DNA of 13,495 bases, from positions 1 through 13,495 of the forward strand of contig CAJTZI010000053.1 in NCBI GenBank assembly GCA_910584075.1, in the 5' to 3' direction. The translations under genes were made by a program, and so were the position numbers. Each line of letters opens with the position of its first letter. Position 1 is the first letter of the stretch. Below, one piece after another: positions 11,376 to 13,495 of this stretch. The notes under the pieces were generated by a model, which was not told where the DNA came from, ran no database searches, and saw nothing but the letters and a program-made list of their open reading frames with translations. This stretch comes from an uncultured Oscillibacter sp. (GTDB lineage Bacteria; Bacillota; Clostridia; Oscillospirales; Oscillospiraceae).

Positions 11376-12808
11376 GACGGTTTGCATCACTGCTTTGGAC
11401 GCTGGCGCTGGCGGCGGCGCTGGCCTGTCCCGCCCGGGCCGCCGTCTCTGCGGAGATTATCCGGGCCTTTGTGTACGAGGAAACGCTGTACACCTATATG
11501 CGCCTGGAGAATACGGATCAGCCCATTACACGGGCGGAGGCAAAGATCGGCCCCCAGAGCTTCCCGGCCTCCACGCGGCTGGAGACAGTGCGTCAGGCAG
11601 GGTCTCCGGTGACGTGGCTGCTGCTGGTGGACAACTCCACCTCCATGCCGGACTTCCGGGAAGAGGTGGAGGCATTTGCGGAGAGCCTGTCCTCCTCCAG
11701 TGGAGAGAATACCCGCTTGATCCTGGCTACCTTCGGTGACGCCTTTGCGGTGGTGGACGGGGATGTCCCGCCGGACGATTTGAAGGGGGCTGTCGCCGCC
11801 ATTTCTATGGATGAGCGGATCACCCGGCTGCATACAGCTATCAATCAGGCGCTGGATTACTTCGAGGGTCTGCCTCGGGAGCGGAACGAGCTGCGGTGCA
11901 TGGTAATTTTGTCCGACGCGGTGCAGTACGACCCCAGCGGCGGTGTGCCCTACGAGGAGCTGCTGGAGCGGGTGAGCGGTTCCGGCGTAATGCTGCATTC
12001 TGTGGGACTGGGAAATGATCAGGCATCTTTGGACAGCATGGGCCGTCTGGCGGAGGCATCCGGAGGACTGCATCAGGTCCTTGGTGAGGTTTCTCCGGGA
12101 GACGCCGGAACCGCACTGGCGGAGTTCGGAGAGGCGTTTTTTGTCACCGGCTTTGATCTTGCGGGCTGTTCTGCTCCCATAGGAGAGACAGCAGTATCGG
12201 TAACCATGGCCGCTGGCAGCGAATTAGTAGGCCGGGCGGAGACGGTGGTGGATTTACCGGAGCTGGAGGGTGTTTCGGGTGAAGCGCCCGCGCCCTCCCA
12301 GACGCTGCCCCCCTCCTCCGAGAGCCAGAGCGGCGCTGCTTCCGGCGGCGCGGCGGCCCCTGAGCCCTTCGAAGAGGACGATCTGACATGGGTGTTCCCG
12401 GCTGCTGCCTCCGCGGCGGTGCTGGCTGTGTTGGCCGTGGTTGTGCTAGTGCTCCGCAGGAGACAGGCGGCGCCGGCAGAGGATGTTTTGCCTGCTCCGG
12501 AAACGGTCCGGGGCGTCTATATGCGGCTGGTGGTGTTGGAAGGTGCGCTGGCCTCCGGGCCTGAGGAGCTGGAGCTGACTGAGCCGCTGTTTATTGGCAG
12601 CGACCCTGACTGTATGATTGTGCTGAGAGCCGGGGATGGTGAGGAACGTCATGCCAGGGTGTTCCTGACAGGCGGTGCGGTGTACCTGGAGGACCTGCAA
12701 ACTCCGGGCGGTACGATGGTCAACGGCACGCGGCTGGATCTGCCCCGAGTACTGCGCAGCGGTGACAGCGTCACTATCGGTGGATTGACATTCCAGCTGA
12801 AATTTTGA
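11372..12808 (+). CDS. VWA-domain / TM / FHA-domain surface protein
   Basis: A 478-residue protein. Residues 1-24 are a signal peptide (RRFASLLWTLALAAALACPA, then RAA). Residues ~82-260 are a von Willebrand factor A domain with the MIDAS motif DNSTS (87-91), a Thr candidate in RITRLHTAI (149-157) and an Asp in LSDAVQ (180-185). A Ser/Pro/Glu-rich linker (~298-336) precedes a TM helix (~340-361) and RRR. Residues ~386-478 form an FHA-like domain, but the usual GR reads GS (409-410) and the SxxH reads EERH (424-427), so phosphothreonine binding may be weak or lost; NGT (451-453) is kept. The VWA is predicted outside and the FHA inside. The frame is open from 11201, but ATG 11372 has GGAGGAGGG just upstream, overlaps the PP2C stop by 4 bases and gives a clean signal peptide. 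A metal-dependent adhesion or assembly role outside is inferred. Confidence 0.92.
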   Translation: MRRFASLLWTLALAAALACPARAAVSAEIIRAFVYEETLYTYMRLENTDQPITRAEAKIGPQSFPASTRLETVRQAGSPVTWLLLVDNSTSMPDFREEVEAFAESLSSSSGENTRLILATFGDAFAVVDGDVPPDDLKGAVAAISMDERITRLHTAINQALDYFEGLPRERNELRCMVILSDAVQYDPSGGVPYEELLERVSGSGVMLHSVGLGNDQASLDSMGRLAEASGGLHQVLGEVSPGDAGTALAEFGEAFFVTGFDLAGCSAPIGETAVSVTMAAGSELVGRAETVVDLPELEGVSGEAPAPSQTLPPSSESQSGAASGGAAAPEPFEEDDLTWVFPAAASAAVLAVLAVVVLVLRRRQAAPAEDVLPAPETVRGVYMRLVVLEGALASGPEELELTEPLFIGSDPDCMIVLRAGDGEERHARVFLTGGAVYLEDLQTPGGTMVNGTRLDLPRVLRSGDSVTIGGLTFQLKF

Positions 12809-12817
12809 AAGTATCAA

Positions 12818-12848
12818 AGCGGCTTCCTGGTTGTGGCCGGGAGCCGCT
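12818..12848 (+). terminator. Hairpin after the six-gene operon, candidate terminator
   Basis: AGCGGCTTCC and GGGAGCCGCT form a 10-bp stem with one G-U pair and an 11-base loop, starting 10 bases past the VWA gene stop. The T-tract is missing (ATAAAC follows), so it may act as a 3'-end stabiliser or as a factor-dependent terminator. Confidence 0.5.
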
Positions 12849-12999
12849 ATAAACATGGAAAACGTCTGAGCTGGTTTGCCGGAAATCAGCCCCAATGCCA
12901 TAGAGTAACCATGCCCCTCTCTGGCAGGAAAATCACCGTGACGAGGCTTTGTGGGCGGTTGTCAGCGGGGGTGAAAAATAAGGCAGTGTGATCCTCCTT

Positions 13000-13033
13000 T
13001 AATAATAAAAATACCGCAGTGAAACCACTGCGG
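13000..13033 (-). terminator. Intrinsic terminator, minus strand (distal)
   Basis: CCGCAGT/ACTGCGG (13014-13020 and 13027-13033) form a perfect 7-bp stem with a 6-base loop. On the minus strand it is followed by TATTTTTATTATT, a good U-tract. It is a second, back-up terminator for the RhuM gene. Confidence 0.65.
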
Positions 13034-13057
13034 CACAACAAATTTAGTATGTTCAAT

Positions 13058-13099
13058 ATAAAAAGTTGACAGACCAACCCCTTGGCGGTCTGTCAACTT
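13058..13099 (-). terminator. Intrinsic terminator, minus strand (proximal, strong stem)
   Basis: AAGTTGACAGACC (13063-13075) and GGTCTGTCAACTT (13087-13099) form a perfect 13-bp stem with an 11-base loop. On the minus strand the stem runs into TTTTTATATT. It lies about 40 bases past the RhuM stop. The + strand side lacks a T-run, so it is read as a minus-strand terminator. Confidence 0.75.
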
Positions 13100-13136
13100 A
13101 TCATGGAATAAGCGGTCAAAATCGATTTTTCATATT

Positions 13137-13495
13137 TCAAAGCAATGTCATCCCTTGACCGGATTGCCCATCCTCATCGGAGGCCGCACCTTGTTCCATA
13201 GCAAGAAAGCGGTCGTAGTCGCTCTCATATAATCTGTCCTGAATGATCCGATACTTCTCAAATTCACTTTCGGCATGAGCTTTTGCAATCTCGGCAGTGA
13301 TTGTTCCAGCATTCGTCAGGATTTCCCGGTCATCGGCCATCAGGAAAATGTCCAGCCGCTTTGCCCAATCCTCCATTGTCATGGGAATACGCCGCCGCGC
13401 CCGGTCTTCTGCCAGATCAAGATAGGCGGACACGATACGTTCCAATGAATACAATTCATCCTCTGTCAGATAGTTTTTGGCAATAGATACATCGC
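13137..13495 (-). CDS. rhuM: RhuM-family protein, C-terminal part (partial, runs off right edge)
   Basis: An open minus-strand frame enters from the right edge and stops at 13137, giving about 118 residues. It matches the conserved C-terminal part of the RhuM 'virulence protein' family: DVSIAKNYLTEDELYSLERI, then VSAYLDLAEDRARRRIPMTM, EDWAKRLDIFL, ILTNAG, and EFEKYRIIQDRLYESDYDRF near the end. The ATG at 13454 is internal, because the family pattern continues upstream of it. RhuM proteins are widespread in genomic islands and mobile elements; their biochemical function is not established. Third positions here are AT-richer than in the FHA operon. Two terminators follow it. It is transcribed convergently towards the six-gene operon and probably belongs to separate accessory DNA. 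Confidence 0.85.
   Translation of the reverse strand, partial: DVSIAKNYLTEDELYSLERIVSAYLDLAEDRARRRIPMTMEDWAKRLDIFLMADDREILTNAGTITAEIAKAHAESEFEKYRIIQDRLYESDYDRFLAMEQGAASDEDGQSGQGMTLL

Larger units (their letters stand above)
12809..13136. other. Intergenic stretch between the FHA operon and the RhuM gene
   Basis: These 328 bases hold no gene I can support. The left part contains one GC-rich hairpin just after the VWA gene. The right part (13000-13100) contains two hairpins with T-rich tails on the minus strand. The middle (12850-12995) is low in structure. A short minus-strand ORF at 12886-13077 covers both the middle and a terminator hairpin and is probably fortuitous. Confidence 0.6.

Noticed and set aside
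2264..12808. Type VI or type VII secretion control module
   Set aside because: No TssB/C/K/M, WXG100 or EccC-like gene is present. FHA, kinase and PP2C alone do not support it.
12886..13077. Short minus-strand ORF of 63 codons
   Set aside because: It spans a terminator hairpin, has no ribosome binding site that I can see and no recognisable family.

Overview
The window reads as chromosomal or integrated-element DNA from an anaerobic, moderately high-GC Firmicute. The best guess is a gut member of the Oscillospirales (Clostridia). This rests on strong GC-ending codon use, clear AGGAGG-type ribosome binding sites, tightly packed operons and the style of the kinase, phosphatase and FHA proteins. 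It is inferred from sequence style only; no 16S or other marker gene is present.

Layout. Positions 1-998 are a decayed mobile-element border: the C-terminal tail of an unidentified + strand protein, a truncated minus-strand ORF, the last ~71 codons of an IS110-family transposase, and about 310 bases without a gene that contain several hairpins. Positions 999-2962 hold a two-gene minus-strand operon: a small Ser/Thr kinase with atypical motifs, and a zinc-ribbon/single-TM/beta-helix protein. A 117-bp divergent intergenic region (2963-3079) with a palindrome and overlapping candidate promoters separates these from a + strand XRE-type regulator (3080-3505) and a membrane protein with DUF4234-like and SHOCT domains (3642-4868). 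A very strong intrinsic terminator hairpin follows (4876-4911). Then comes a six-gene + strand operon (4949-12808): zinc-ribbon/kinase/TM/LRR receptor, zinc-ribbon/FHA protein, PP2C phosphatase, HtrA-like protease/TM/FHA, a second PP2C phosphatase, and VWA/TM/FHA. Positions 12809-13136 are intergenic, with hairpins including two minus-strand terminators. These close a RhuM-family gene that runs off the right edge.

How the genes may work together. Established family knowledge says that Ser/Thr kinases phosphorylate threonines, FHA domains bind phosphothreonine and PP2C enzymes remove the phosphate. The window encodes two kinases, two PP2C phosphatases and three FHA proteins, plus four proteins that each place a different fold (LRR, trypsin-like protease, VWA, beta-helix) outside the membrane and a zinc ribbon, kinase or FHA inside. 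The inference is an envelope-spanning phospho-signalling complex: extracellular binding or proteolysis is coupled to phosphorylation-dependent assembly on the cytoplasmic face, under control of the XRE regulator. No secretion apparatus, toxin or transporter that would reveal the output is in view. The mobile-element remnants on the left and the RhuM gene on the right suggest that the cluster is an accessory island.
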